Source: Microdochium bolleyi
Lineage: Eukaryota > Ascomycota > Sordariomycetes > Xylariales > Microdochiaceae
Direction of reading: 5' to 3'
DNA length: 64,000 bases
Assembly: GCA_001566295.1 (NCBI GenBank)
Contig: KQ964247.1
Coordinates: 1,736,001 to 1,800,000 of the forward strand
Notes under the pieces: model-generated
Told to the model about the DNA's origin: nothing
Database searches by the model: none
The model's input: only the letters and a program-made list of their open reading frames with translations
Part shown: one piece after another, positions 1 to 11,400 of the stretch
Layout: every line of letters starts with the position of its first letter
Position numbering within the stretch: position 1 is the stretch's first letter
Made by a program: the position numbers and the translations under genes

Positions 1-996
1 CAGCAGATGCGCGAAATCTACAGCGCTGCCCGCAAGGTCGTGATACACCTCGGCGGCCCCACGGCCGACACCGACCTGCTCATGGGGACCATAGTGGAGC
101 TTACGGAGAATCAGAGTTCGACCGGACCCGGGCCCCGCGATCCGGAGGGCGAGTGGGCGGCCGTGCAAGCCCGGCTACGCCGCGACATGGGCGCTGACGC
201 CGAGCAGCGACAGCGCAACGCGATGCGCGACCTGCTGGGCCGTCCGTATTTCGAGCGTGTGTGGATAATCCAAGAGATTATGCTGCCCCAGCAAGGGGTC
301 GTGCAGTGCGGAGACTGGGTCGTCACGTGCGAGAGCTTTGTCGCCGTTGCGCAGCATCTCCGGGTCTGCCCGGGCGCATACCGGACGCAACTGCTGCTGG
401 CCATGCCCACGCTCTTGCGTAAGGTGACTCTACATGACGACGACCAGGACCTCTATTCCCTCCTCTTGAGATACCGCGAGGCCAAGGCGTCCGACGAGCG
501 TGATAGGATCTACGCGCTATCGAGTCTCGCCCATCCGATAGAGCGTGAGCCGCTTGAAGTCGACTACGCGCAGACCGAAGCAGAGCTCGTCCGCCGCACG
601 ATCGCGCATATTTGCAAGTGCGATCTCGAGTGTCTCCCCGTAGAGGACCCTGCTCCCACGATTGCTTCGTTCCTGGCCGACCTCGACACGCTGCATCAGC
701 GCGTGCTGGGCCAGATTTTGCGGTCCACGCACGCCCTAACGCCCTTCTTCGTTTCAATACTGATTGAAGACCCGTACCGGGTCTTCAATATCACGACCAT
801 GATGCTCCAAGACGCGCACGCAAATCCGGTTCACGCTGAGGCGCTGATGACACAGCTGATCCAGTATCGACCTGGCAATGAGCAGCCAAGAGCCCGGAGA
901 AGAGGACCATGGGTCATGGAATCTCAGTTCTTTCGGTCAAATTCCTCCAAGTCTCGATGGAGGGGTCACGTCCATACCTTTACTGCCAAGCTTTAA
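1..996 (+). CDS. HET-domain (heterokaryon incompatibility) protein, 5'-truncated
   Basis: The reading frame is open from the first base and ends in TAA at 994-996, so the N-terminus lies outside the window. The visible part starts in the core of the HET domain: a QQMREIYSAA segment followed by VVIHLGG, then RPYFERVWIIQE about residues 80-90 and SDERDRIYALSSLA about 170. These are signature blocks of the family. HET proteins act in allorecognition and can trigger cell death when incompatible hyphae fuse. The C-terminal 130 residues show no domain I recognise. HET genes are often variable and located in accessory regions, which fits the gene-poor sequence that starts 4 kb away. I see no break in the visible frame. 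Confidence 0.88.
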   Translation, partial: QQMREIYSAARKVVIHLGGPTADTDLLMGTIVELTENQSSTGPGPRDPEGEWAAVQARLRRDMGADAEQRQRNAMRDLLGRPYFERVWIIQEIMLPQQGVVQCGDWVVTCESFVAVAQHLRVCPGAYRTQLLLAMPTLLRKVTLHDDDQDLYSLLLRYREAKASDERDRIYALSSLAHPIEREPLEVDYAQTEAELVRRTIAHICKCDLECLPVEDPAPTIASFLADLDTLHQRVLGQILRSTHALTPFFVSILIEDPYRVFNITTMMLQDAHANPVHAEALMTQLIQYRPGNEQPRARRRGPWVMESQFFRSNSSKSRWRGHVHTFTAKL

Positions 997-1851
997 CGAC
1001 ACCATAGTCTTACATGAGCGTCTCTGTCCTTGTGCTGTAAAAAGTCAAGGCCTTTGAAGTTTGCACGCACAGCCATGGGACTTGATGATAATAGTTATGT
1101 CAAGTACGCAGTAATTCGATGAGCTCCTTGGCTCGCCCTCCATGTGGATTTTGACAAGTGGAGTTAAGAGGCCGGTCGCCTGGTCTGCAAGGGGTCCTTC
1201 TGACTTTTCCCCACGAGTGTGCTCCGAAATGTCATTGTCTGGGACTGAGCACTCAACGCGAAAGGACCGCGTCGCAGCCGCGTCTGGGCTTGCTGCTTCC
1301 CCACCTGCCCCGGGCAACGCCAATCAGCCCGTCTCAGGTTCTGCTTGCTGCCCCTTCCCTGCAGCGGCGAGCCAGCGCCTTTTTTGTGCCAGCCAGCCCA
1401 ACCCGTCGCCCGTCGGGTTGTCTTGCTTGTACAACCACCGTCATTGCTCCCCAGCTCCCAGCCTTGCTACATCAATCTCATCCCTTTGTCGTCATTTGCA
1501 CATCTCCCCTCCATCTGCATCGCGCCCTCTCCCAATCGTTCATAATCTGACAGGCTTCGTCATTCTCTGCTTTTCATCGTCCGTGCGCTGCTCCGAACAA
1601 GGGTCCTGCCGTCCCATTCCCATCACCATCACCGTCCCCCACACTCTAATCGGCCCTCCACCATCAAAAGAACAGGCCCAGAACTCACGCCTTGAGCAAA
1701 GCACCACAACTTGCGCATCACTGAACGTACGCCGACCGGGTTCACACCTTTGCCGACATCACCAGGAGCTGGTCCCGCGCACGGCTTGCCTCGAACCATT
1801 TGAGCAACTCCTCATCTCTTTGCATTGTGTTGCCGAAACATCCCGCGTACC
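997..1851. promoter_or_regulatory. Intergenic and promoter region of the RNR-inhibitor gene
   Basis: No gene is supported here. The last 450 bases before the ATG at 1852 are pyrimidine- and CCATC-rich, as is common for fungal promoters and 5' leaders. A long open frame crosses 1142-2371 in another frame, but it overlaps the real gene and looks like a shadow. Confidence 0.4.
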
Positions 1852-2730
1852 ATGTCAGCCCCTCGAACGAAGCGGCAGTTTGCCGGTGCTGCCAGCGATC
1901 CCGCGCAGCGCCAGATCACGTCTTTCTTCAACTCCGCTACCGGCACACCGGCAGATTCACTATCACACATTAGCGGACACGCCGCCACGACGCACACATC
2001 ACCGTCGCCCAGTCTTCCAGCATCCGTGCAGTCAAACCTCATCTCCGTTGGCATGCGCGTGCGCAAGTCTGTCCCCGAGGGGTACAAGACGGGGACCTAC
2101 AGCGCCTTCTCGCTCTGGGACGATGCCAGCACAACCCGCAAAACTACCCCAACGCCTACATACACAGCAGCGGCGCCCAGCTCGCCAGAGCGCCACAGGT
2201 CACGCGCGAATGCGTTCTCCACGCCACGAGAACTGCTGCCCTTCTGCGGCATCCACAGAGTCGGCGGCCTGGACGTACAGCCGGGGTGGGAGAGCGCCAA
2301 CGCGTTCTCGATCGTTGCCTCCTCGAACAATGATAACCCGGTGGACGACTTTGACGATCTGCCTGGCTTGACGAGTAGCCAAGAATCCGCTTTGAGCACA
2401 GACTCCTGGGCCACGGACGAAATTTTGGAGGTCAACAACACGCGCAAACGCTTCTTTGTAGATGAGGAGGAGGCCGGCGCCGTCAGTGCCAGGAGCCTCG
2501 CCCCTATGGGCTGGGATAACGGCCGCGTGATTGCCGTACCCAAAAAGCTGCGCGCTCGTGGCAAGCCCACCAGCACATCCTCCGAGATGGGTTTGTCGAC
2601 AACCCTTTCTGCTCAGCAGGGTGGTGCGAAGCTGGATCAGGAGAATGTCATGATCATGGACGCCGATTTCGGCGAGGCCGAGTTCCTCGACCAGCAGAAG
2701 ACCTGGGAAGTTGCTATGAGCGATGCGTGA
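1852..2730 (+). CDS. Spd1/Dif1-like ribonucleotide reductase inhibitor with PIP box
   Basis: A single-exon gene of 292 aa. The ATG at 1852 is preferred over an upstream in-frame non-ATG extension. Residues 19-26 read QRQITSFF, a perfect PCNA-interacting (PIP) box of the form QxxIxxFF. Around residues 64-85 lies a segment containing SVGMRVRKSVPEGYK, which I recognise as the conserved core of the fungal RNR-inhibitor family (S. pombe Spd1, yeast Dif1/Sml1 relatives). These proteins restrain ribonucleotide reductase by binding it or controlling its localisation. In S. pombe, Spd1 is destroyed through PCNA and the CRL4-Cdt2 ligase in S phase, so the PIP box makes functional sense. The rest is low complexity, with a short acidic C-terminus. 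The PIP box lacks the TD pair and +4 basic residue of a classical PIP degron. Family assignment is from memory of the motif. Confidence 0.65.
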   Translation: MSAPRTKRQFAGAASDPAQRQITSFFNSATGTPADSLSHISGHAATTHTSPSPSLPASVQSNLISVGMRVRKSVPEGYKTGTYSAFSLWDDASTTRKTTPTPTYTAAAPSSPERHRSRANAFSTPRELLPFCGIHRVGGLDVQPGWESANAFSIVASSNNDNPVDDFDDLPGLTSSQESALSTDSWATDEILEVNNTRKRFFVDEEEAGAVSARSLAPMGWDNGRVIAVPKKLRARGKPTSTSSEMGLSTTLSAQQGGAKLDQENVMIMDADFGEAEFLDQQKTWEVAMSDA

Positions 2731-3122
2731 AATTGGACGCAAACAGGCTGAAGATGAGGACTCGAGGAGTTTGTGATGGGGAGTGGTGTGACAGCGGGAT
2801 GTTCATCCGTGTATGATTGGATTTTGTTTTGGGATGATACCATGGGACCCAGATCGGGAGAGAAATTAGTTTTGCGTTTGGGAAGCCCTCCGAAGCAAGG
2901 GAGCTTAGGAGGGTCATTGCTTTTACCTACAGGCGTTAGGGGGCGTTGTTGGAATCCAGGAGATCATCTGAGCGAGAATAAAGATGCAGCTGAATCAAGC
3001 GTCCTTGTTTGTTCTAACTATTGGGTATTATTCTGCGCCGTCTCTACAAGCCATGAAACTAACATTATGCACCATCAAGTGGGAGATACCTGATGTCAAG
3101 GGGCATTTTGACCGACGTGCGC
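2731..3122. other. Intergenic region between two convergent genes
   Basis: This 392-base stretch holds the 3' ends of the RNR-inhibitor gene (+) and the Gemin2-like gene (-). No coding potential or clear structure was seen. Confidence 0.5.
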
Positions 3123-4760
3123 CTACAAAGACCCGAAAGGATCGCGGAACTCGAGCAGATCTCTCTGCCCATAGAATTCACCCGCGACTGTCAATATCAT
3201 GTTCAGCGTAGCGCGGGCATTGATCTGCTCCGCATCAGCCGCTACGTCTCTTCCCTCTTCTTCCAGCTGATCAGCATCTGCAGACGCAGGAGCGACCTCG
3301 CCGTCGTCGTCAAGTTGTGCCAGAAGACGGGCCTTGATGTCTTCGATATCAGTGCATTTACGCTCCGGTGATGAGTCGTCGTCCGTCACCTCACCGTCGT
3401 CCAGATCCATAGGGGCGTCATCGTCTTCGTCCACAGCTCCGGCTTGCGTCTCCGTGGCGTTTGCGGCTGGTGGTGCAGTAGCGTCTGAATGTGGTGGATC
3501 TTCAGTACTGAAATCAGCGAGTCCCTCCGCCTTAGAAGTGACATCGCCATCAATGTATTCATCAACGTCACCGTCAATTTCTTGGTCCTCATCACTGCCG
3601 CCAACTCCGTACTGTTCTTGTAGTACCTGAGCCTCGGCGAGGCCGATCATGAGCAACACAGCACGCTTACCGAGGTCACGGATCCAGCCAACCTCCTGGT
3701 AGTCCAGCTCACCTCTGTCGGGCAGTCGTGCAAGCAGTGCCCAGATCCAGGTACTGGTGCGAGCTCTCAGCTCGAGCCGCTTCCGCAGAAACTTGCCGCC
3801 TAGGATTATTCGCAAGAGGCGGATGATGCTGTCCTTATGCATTGCGGCGACCTGGGCGGGGAGAGGGTCTGTCCCTCGGAGCCGGCCAGACCACCGTGAA
3901 AAAGTGGCAGAAGATGTGCTGAAAGCGTCTACCTCTGTCGGGTGTGTAGTCGGGAGGGCGGCGACAATAGTGCCTGGCGGTTCGCGCTGGACCACATCGC
4001 GGAGTAGAAGATATCTCTCAATCAGGGATGTGAAGTAGGCCTGTCGTATCTCGTCCACGCTGCTGTTATGTGGTCGGTTGCTATCACTGCTGAGGTACGA
4101 GCTGGTCTCGGTGTCTTGCAGAACTTCGCCATCTTCGTCGTCGATGCCTGGCACTTCATGCCATTCACGGTCCTCGTCTTCCTCCTCGCTATGCGTCTCG
4201 GGTTCGCCATAGGTATCGGGATACGCTATGTAGGCACCATCATGGTAGTAGCCGCGGAAATCACCGGTGCCGTCGTTGTAGATGCCGCGATCGACGTCAT
4301 CTGGTGAGACTGCCTCGCGCGCGGATGCTGATGATGGCGGACGCTGTGGACCTGCCCGCTTCGCGACAATGACATGCGGGATGCCTGATGCTTCCTGTCT
4401 ATTACTCACCGAATCAGTTCTCAAGGTCTAAGCCGTGCGAGCGTCTGGGTTGTGGAATATGGGTTCAGCATTTTGTGATCAGGGCTTGGCATGAGGGAAC
4501 AGGAAGCAGGCGGGGAGAGCTTACCTGACTCGACGCAGATAGGCCAGAGCGTCTGTGTCATCTTCGCAGTCGAGATCGCTGTCGCCAGCAGGCGCTGTGG
4601 TGCCGATATCGTCGAGGCTGCCAAAAGCGTTGCGCTGGCCGTAGGTCTGGTCGACGGCCGCGTGGGCGTTCTTGCCGCTGCGCTGGGTCGTGTTGTGGAA
4701 GGTGCGGCGCTTCTTGGACGAGGCGTCGGTGGCATCCTCGGACGCCCTCTTGGAGCTCAT
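3123..4760 (-). CDS. Gemin2/Brr1-like SMN-complex protein
   Basis: Two exons on the minus strand: 4525-4760 and 3123-4398, with a GTAAGC...TAG intron at 4399-4524, giving 503 aa. The junction restores YLRRVRQEASGIPHVIVAK, which aligns residue for residue with the human Gemin2 block around YLRRVQIEA. Two further Gemin2 helices are visible: STWIWALLARL followed by a run containing IRDLGKRAV, and a C-terminal EFYGQRDLLEFRDPF matching the YFDQRDLAD block. Gemin2 (yeast Brr1) binds Sm proteins and helps assemble the Sm ring on spliceosomal snRNAs. Between the last two helices is an insert of roughly 150 residues very rich in D and E, absent from animal Gemin2. The N-terminus carries a KKRR cluster. 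ATG 4760 is the first in-frame ATG. Confidence 0.82.
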
Positions 4761-5440
4761 CACGTCGCTTGCGTGGTGCAGAGTTGTGCGCTGCCACCAA
4801 GCGGATGCCAGAGAGACGATGTCCAGAGGTCAGTTTGCTCAAGCTGTCGCGGAGGAACAACCGTGACAGAAGCAAGGGGAGCCTGGAAAATTATGTGGGT
4901 CGTCTGTGGAGCGCGACTCCAGGTCACTCCACCCCAGCCTTGGAACTTCCACTTACAGTACACTGGCTGACGAATGTCTTCCTTCCTTCTGTGGACAATC
5001 ACAACGTGCCCAATTCACGACCCTGCGACTCAAGCCGTGCCATGCTGACAAGCAGAACTCAACTTCTGCCGGAGTAGAATCACTCCGTGGGGGTTATGAT
5101 ATTCAAACAATCACATCAGCGACATCGGCTGGGGATGACTTCAGACAAAGCACTGCACTGCTATCAAGCCAGTCCAGTCACTTCAACACACCTGAAATCA
5201 CAGACTCTGGCGGGTCGTATCCCACGACAGAACGTATCTACAATGATTTTCGAAGACTGAAAGCTTAAGTGGGTGTCTATGATAACAGATTGCACATAAG
5301 AAAGTTGACGATGAAGACCATCGTTCCAACAGCAGCCTCTAAGCCCGACTGCCGGCCAACTTGGCAGAGCCCTCACGATCTTTCGTAGCTCAAGAGGCCT
5401 TGTTCCATGAAGCTTACGAGCACCTCAGCTCTTGAAAGAG
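4761..5440. other. Gene-poor intergenic sequence
   Basis: Upstream of the Gemin2-like gene. The first 100-200 bases probably include its promoter. No open frame here looks like protein. Confidence 0.4.
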
Positions 5441-8400
5441 CTGATCTACAGCGTATGCCGAAGAGTCCATGGCGACCTCCCCAGCTCGACGTCTTCACTG
5501 TCACAACGCCCTCTGTGGTTAACCGTCAAGGGGTTCCAAGGCGCATTTGTGTTATCGTACACCCATTGCGATGCCCGACCGTCGCGATTCAACAGGTCAA
5601 TATCGTCAAAGAAGGCGCACTGTTGGTGATCTTCCACCGCGGTATTGTCAGTCGTCTGCATGTGTTCGACGGAACCGACACAACCATCTAGAACCGGTGA
5701 TCTGACAAAAGGGCTGGTGAGCACACATTGTTAGTCCGTCCACTTCGTCTCAATGACAAGAGATTTTGCGGCGTTGTAACTCACTTTTCGAGAATGATAG
5801 CTCCCGTGTGTACGATGAGCGACTCGGTGAAGGATGTGTTGGGTGCGAGGGAGCCACCATCCGTCGGTGGTGCCTGCCTCGCACGATCTGCGAAAATATT
5901 GCTGGTGTCCTGTCTGCGTTGCCTTCTTTTGGCCGGGCCTCCTGTCTTGCCGTGGCAACCAGCCCTCGGGGCTCTTGGAGTAGACTGATGATGGTCCGGG
6001 TTCGTCGACCTTATCTCGTCAGGCTGGCCGTCTATCTGGGTAGGTGTCTGGATACGTGGTTGGTCCTCCTCAAGCTGCGGTACAGCGTCTGCTACCGCTG
6101 GCCCGATCAGCTGGCCATCGGCCGAGACAGGTGCTGGGAAGTTGTCTCTCCTACAATTGTCTCGGTAACCATCCATCTTTGCTGTCTTTGAGCTGGCCTT
6201 CCTTGACATTGAGGCAATCCGATGCCACGAGACTTGGAAAAGTTTATGCGAGGTTTCGTTCAAGGATCTTCGTCGATGGCGATGTCCATTTATGCGACAT
6301 TAGCGGGCCGGATCCTGGGTATTAATGTATCCAGTTCATTGTGTGTGAAAGCGCCGGTCCTCTTTGTGCCAGTGGCTCGGGAATTCGAATTCTGACCGCC
6401 ATATGTTCACACTCTGCCATCTCTGTCCTCAGTGGTGGCTTGCTGGCAGCCTCCTGGTATGGCATGCCTACAAGAAGCCGAATTGATCGACACCCTCCAG
6501 CGCAGCCTCACCTTCGTGAGGGCGACTTTTTGGCCCCATGAGGAGGAAGTCCTGGCTGACTGGCTTGTCGAAACGCTCACCGCTGTTCTTCGAGATGCGC
6601 ATAATTGGGCGCCTGTTGCCTGAGACCAGGCTGTGCTTCGGATCTCATGTTCAAACCTCGAAGGGCACTCGGTCAGATCCGTTTCAGGGAGTCGTCTGGA
6701 TGATAAGGCAATCTAACCAAGGACTCACTCGTCGGGCTTCATCGAGTCCAGACTCGGCGGTGAGGACAGTAGAAAGGAGCGTATGGCTAATGACGTGGTG
6801 TCAAGTGTTTTCCTGCCGCCTGGAAACAAAGTCGGCTCCTGAGCATTGCCGGGAGTTCGGTCTTATCGATGAAGCCACAATATCATCGTTACCTTGAGCT
6901 TTCCGTCACCCTTTCATATGAATAATCCTCTTTAGGTCTGTCTCGGTACTACCGCCGCACTGATGCGAACCAGATGATTACGAGTGCCACTCCCACGTCT
7001 ATGGCCCTGTTAATCGAATTCATCTCCTGGTACAGATGATCTACCACTGTTCGAAGTAAGCACTCCAGCCCTGTGACGAAGCGTGGTTGCAACAATCAGG
7101 CTGGAATGGATCAGGCCGCAGGACATCCCCAGTGCGACTTCGTCGTGTCTCACTAGTCTGACCGGTTCTTCGAGTCTGATCACCATTGGGTCATCTGCGA
7201 CAGGGTTTCCCTTGGCACGTCAAGTACCACGACGCCATGGACTAATGAGGGGTGCCATCCCGGGATGTAGAGCGCCCTCGGCGGTGCCTGTTCGGGGATC
7301 TCTTTCGCCTTTCATGTTGCCCAGGACGGCAATGACACCCGAGGAACTTCTCGGCACCAGATGTACAGCTCAACGGAGTATGAAGGTCTCGAACTCTCGG
7401 CGAGGTTTGAGACATCGAACCCAAGCCGTCGGGAACCACAGCTACACGCAAGTTTGACTCAGGACTACCTTTGGAGCCGCAAGAAGCAGGACGATGAGGG
7501 ACAACAGAGAAGGTCATGTCTCATTCACCGATGTGTCCTTCTGTGCCGGCCTGGTCCACTCCATGCGCGAGGCTCTCGCCAGTGACGATGACGACGACGG
7601 CCCCCATGGTGGGTTCCCACGGCGCTCTCGTGCCGCGGCCGCGAATCCGAACACGCCGAGCTCGAGCTGCATTCTTCATGCAAGGACAGGGGCGGTACAG
7701 GTTTGCACGAAGCGGCGATCCCGAGCAGCAGCGTTGGCTCCTCACGTCGTGCAAATGTCTCACCCGGCTCTTCAGCTTGCGTTTCTGTCCGTCATGAAAT
7801 TACTGGTGGTTGCTCAGCCTGATCCTCGCATGTATAGAATTACTTGTCGCCATGGTCCTCGGGTCGATTTGCAGAGAGCGCTCAAGAGGTGTAAGAGGGT
7901 ACTGTCGGTTTTTGAAAGTTCCACGAAGTCAGCCATCATCCCATGTTCATGCCCAATCGAGGTGCGGCAACTCCGCCCGCGTGTTGTGATGGTTGCGTTC
8001 GCACGGGTGCGGGCGAGCCAACCAACAAGATGGTGGCATGCATTGCTAGGGTTGCATTATGTTGGTTCGGCTCCCTCCGCCCCCGAAGGAAGGCTCTGCG
8101 GCCGCCTGCGGTCAAAGTTCCCTGCAGACGAGGGGACTCGTGGCCGGGCCGCCGCTGATGCTGCTTTAGACTGGTCTTGGGCTGCCCTTGTCTGTCGTAT
8201 GCGTGTCATTGCTCATTCCCTTGCTATTCAGGACGAGGGCTTCGCCTTGGACACCCATGGCACATGGCTGAGAGGTTGCCCGGGGTTTCCACGTGCTGCG
8301 GGCGTGGCAGGTAACACAGATCTCTTCGGACGGGAAGTGGCAGCTCCCCACCGAGATCGTGGTGAGACACCATGCTTATTCCGGACGTCGGCCACTGTTC
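5440..8400 (-). pseudogene. Possible decayed multi-exon gene (unidentified)
   Basis: Protein-like stretches occur on the minus strand in several frames, ordered as if from one gene. Examples are a stretch around 8370-8210 with CYLPRPQHVETPG and MCHGCPRR; 7200-7060 with DDPMVIRLEEPVRLVRHDE; 7040-6960 with a hydrophobic run IDVGVALVIIWFASV; 6650-6470 with RRPIMRISKNSGERFDKP; 6150-5787 ending in TESLIVHTGAIILE followed by a good GTGAGT donor; and 5700-5446 with SQWVYDNTNAPWNPLTV before a stop. The hydrophobic run is followed by an in-frame TAG and then a plausible charged tail. I could not join these into one open model, and no homologue is recognised. It may be an intron-rich gene, a pseudogene, or partly chance, since GC-rich frames stay open easily. 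Confidence 0.3.
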
Positions 8401-11400
8401 GGCGCCGTGGCTGCGCGATCATGGCCGTGCTGGACCAGCGTCAGTAAATGAGACACTCCGCTGTGTTTGTGGAAAGAAGCGTGTTAATAGAGCGGCCCTG
8501 TCAGTCTCCAGTCTGCGCCGTTGACTCCTCTCGGGCCGTCTATGTGACACTAGAGCGCTATTGAGAATAACCCGAGTCGGGACTTTGAAGCTCTTCTTGT
8601 GCGATTGAAAGGGGCACTCTACGGACACTACTTCGCATATCAATTAGACAATGCCCACGAGATAATTGGTCTGTGATTCTGACTCATATAAGGAAGTCGC
8701 CATGGTCTTTGGTCAATACAGTCATGTGTACGCCGGCCGACCAGTACAGTCTCAGAATGCGAGGAATGAACGCACTATTCCTCGGTAAATCGCGATAATA
8801 CCACAGATGGGGCCGACCCTTCTTCGGTGTTCGCGGGTTTATATAACACAAAAGTTGCTACGGAACCAGGCTGCGCGAACAGCCTCAAACTTCTAATCTA
8901 CTGAATATCGTTTTTGCGGCTGTTTTCCTCGACTCCACGGTGCTTGAAGAATGTTTAGTCCTTTGACACCCGGCATTCGAACCCATTTGGCATTGATACT
9001 GCGTGAAGGGCGTCCTCATTATGGAGAGCTTCGGTATTCTTCTAAAGGTTACTGGGGCGTCGTGGCCGAGTCAGTTGAAGATCCCCTGGGTCCTTATATG
9101 ATCGGGGCGTTTTCCGTCATAAAAGCTCATAGTTTTCTTAGATTAACCAGAAGTTCAGGTAATTACCGAACCTTTTATTTCCGGCATTCCTGAGAGGGAG
9201 AAGATGATGATCGATGCATTCTTTTTGTCTGCATAAAGAACGATTTAGTTGAGTCCGGTCGACTGCATTCCAGAATGCAGAGACTTGCTTGTCACAGACG
9301 CCGTAATTTGGAAACCCCTTTTGTTCACAGTGGCGAAGACTCAGCAAATGTTTCAGAGATTTTGGGTGGTTTATCTTTCTTGTTGAGAGCCAAGACAAGG
9401 GACGAGAGAAAGAAGGCCGTGTAACGATCTGCTACCGATAATCGACTATCAAGCCCGTTCTAAAGTTGTTAAATTTAAGTGTTATAGTTCGAATCTTGAC
9501 CCTTCCAACGCTTTATTTGAATGAAGTGTGAGGATCTTCCCAATCATTCTCGAAGATACCTTGGACGCAAGATAAACAGCACCGCAGAGTTGAAATAGAA
9601 CTATTGTCTTAAGGTCACCAGTGCTATCAAGCGATTTCTTGTGGCACATCCAATCCTATCGTGTCCTCTGGCACAACTTTGTTCCACTGCGCCGGCTTTC
9701 CAATATTCCCCGGGTGCACCCGTTCTCAGACTTGCACTCATCGGTGACACTCGATATCTGGAACAGGTAGGGTATTTTCTGGTCTTGTAGTTCTGTCCCA
9801 TAATTAGATGTCATGTCCACACTCAAACTCGGCTGTAAGCATTCTCGGAATATTTCGAGGCTGTGGACCACTCCGCCGCACCTGGACATACGGACACTTA
9901 GTCCGTGATAGGCTGGAACAAGTCTTATCTTGCTCTGGTGGTCAACATGATCAATGTGAGCATGCGCTATTGGTCTATCTCGAAAACGCTTGCTATCGCG
10001 GAACCTGTATTCTGCCTCATCGAGCTATCTCATGGCTCTCCCGAAGGTGGCGAACTGTCACCTAAGGCAACATCAGAGGCGAGGAGACTTGTGATTCTGA
10101 TGAACTGCGAATGGATCATCTCGACGACACGACACCGTTGGCCAGTGCCCTTTTTGGTTCACCTAGTGGCTCACTGTATCTCAGACCCGCGAAATTACTT
10201 ATCTGATAGAGGCGAACTGTGAACCGAGACAAAATTTATTCTGGATTGATGTTCGTTTGCCAGCAAAAGCCAGTCGGTGGAAACCTTGCCCTGGCAGTTG
10301 CGAAAGTCGCCAGGGTCGCACCACTCGAGTACCATACCTTACCAAGTCATTTGTGTGTTAAATATCAAACTACGAGGAGATATTGTGACGACTCACGAAC
10401 TGAGTCAGGACTACACCTGCCAGTAGCGGTCTTCGCCCATGACAATTGACTCGCAACTATATCTCTTACCACAAGTCAACAAGCGAACGTCTGTTCAGAT
10501 GAAAACCACATCAATCCAGCATTGAACATGTGCGATTATCGTCCCAAGTCAATGGAGCTTTATCACACGAGGGGTGACCGACGGGACTTCAGGATCCACT
10601 CCCGCCTAGGAAGCTAAGGGTCCCGAGCGCCAGGCTCCTGGGACGATCTTCAGTCCTTTGGCTGCTCGGATTCCGATCCGAGCACGTGGCATGCCGCAGC
10701 CATAGTGGGTAGTGTCGCATAGTCATGGATCACTATCAACTTCGCTCTCATGCCGATATGAATATGACTGAAGCAGAAAGCTATCAAAATATGCCAGAAT
10801 AGCCACGCGGCTCTGAGCTGGCTGGTATGAAGAGTATGGCCAAACGAGTAGCTTTTAGTAGGGAGGAAGGAGCACGCGGGAGTCGCTCGATTGATGCTAG
10901 GTATCACATGGTCTCAGTCCGCGAGGGGAAGTTCATAGACCCGCGACGATCTATTGCTGTCAGCACATCCTCTGCTGGATGGACCGCATAGCATCAGGGC
11001 TGTTTTTGGCGATAGTTCATCATCGGATCAACTTGCGGAAACCCTGGGAGTAGATTTCCAAGAAAGCGCAGATTCACTACAACCAACAATTCCCTATACT
11101 CTCACGAGTGTCAGAAGCGGCAGTCTTGCGATGGTCTAAGAAATCAATTCACATGTTCCCGCAATCGTTCATGTACCACGTGTAAATACGGGCTGCACGC
11201 CTCGCGCTCCGTCCTCATATAAATTACGACTCTCTCCCTCTGAGGCCACCGAAACAATGAAGCTCAACCCAAGATCTCACATCGTGACCAGAAACGTACC
11301 CTAAGCACGTACCACGAGAACAGAAATCAGCGGCATGCATTATGCCCAGCACCGAAACGGACATTTCGGTCCGTTGTCTATACTAAAAATTGTGTACTTC

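Noticed and set aside
1142..2371. 409-aa open frame on the plus strand
   Set aside because: It overlaps the RNR-inhibitor gene in another frame and consists of low-complexity S/P/R sequence.
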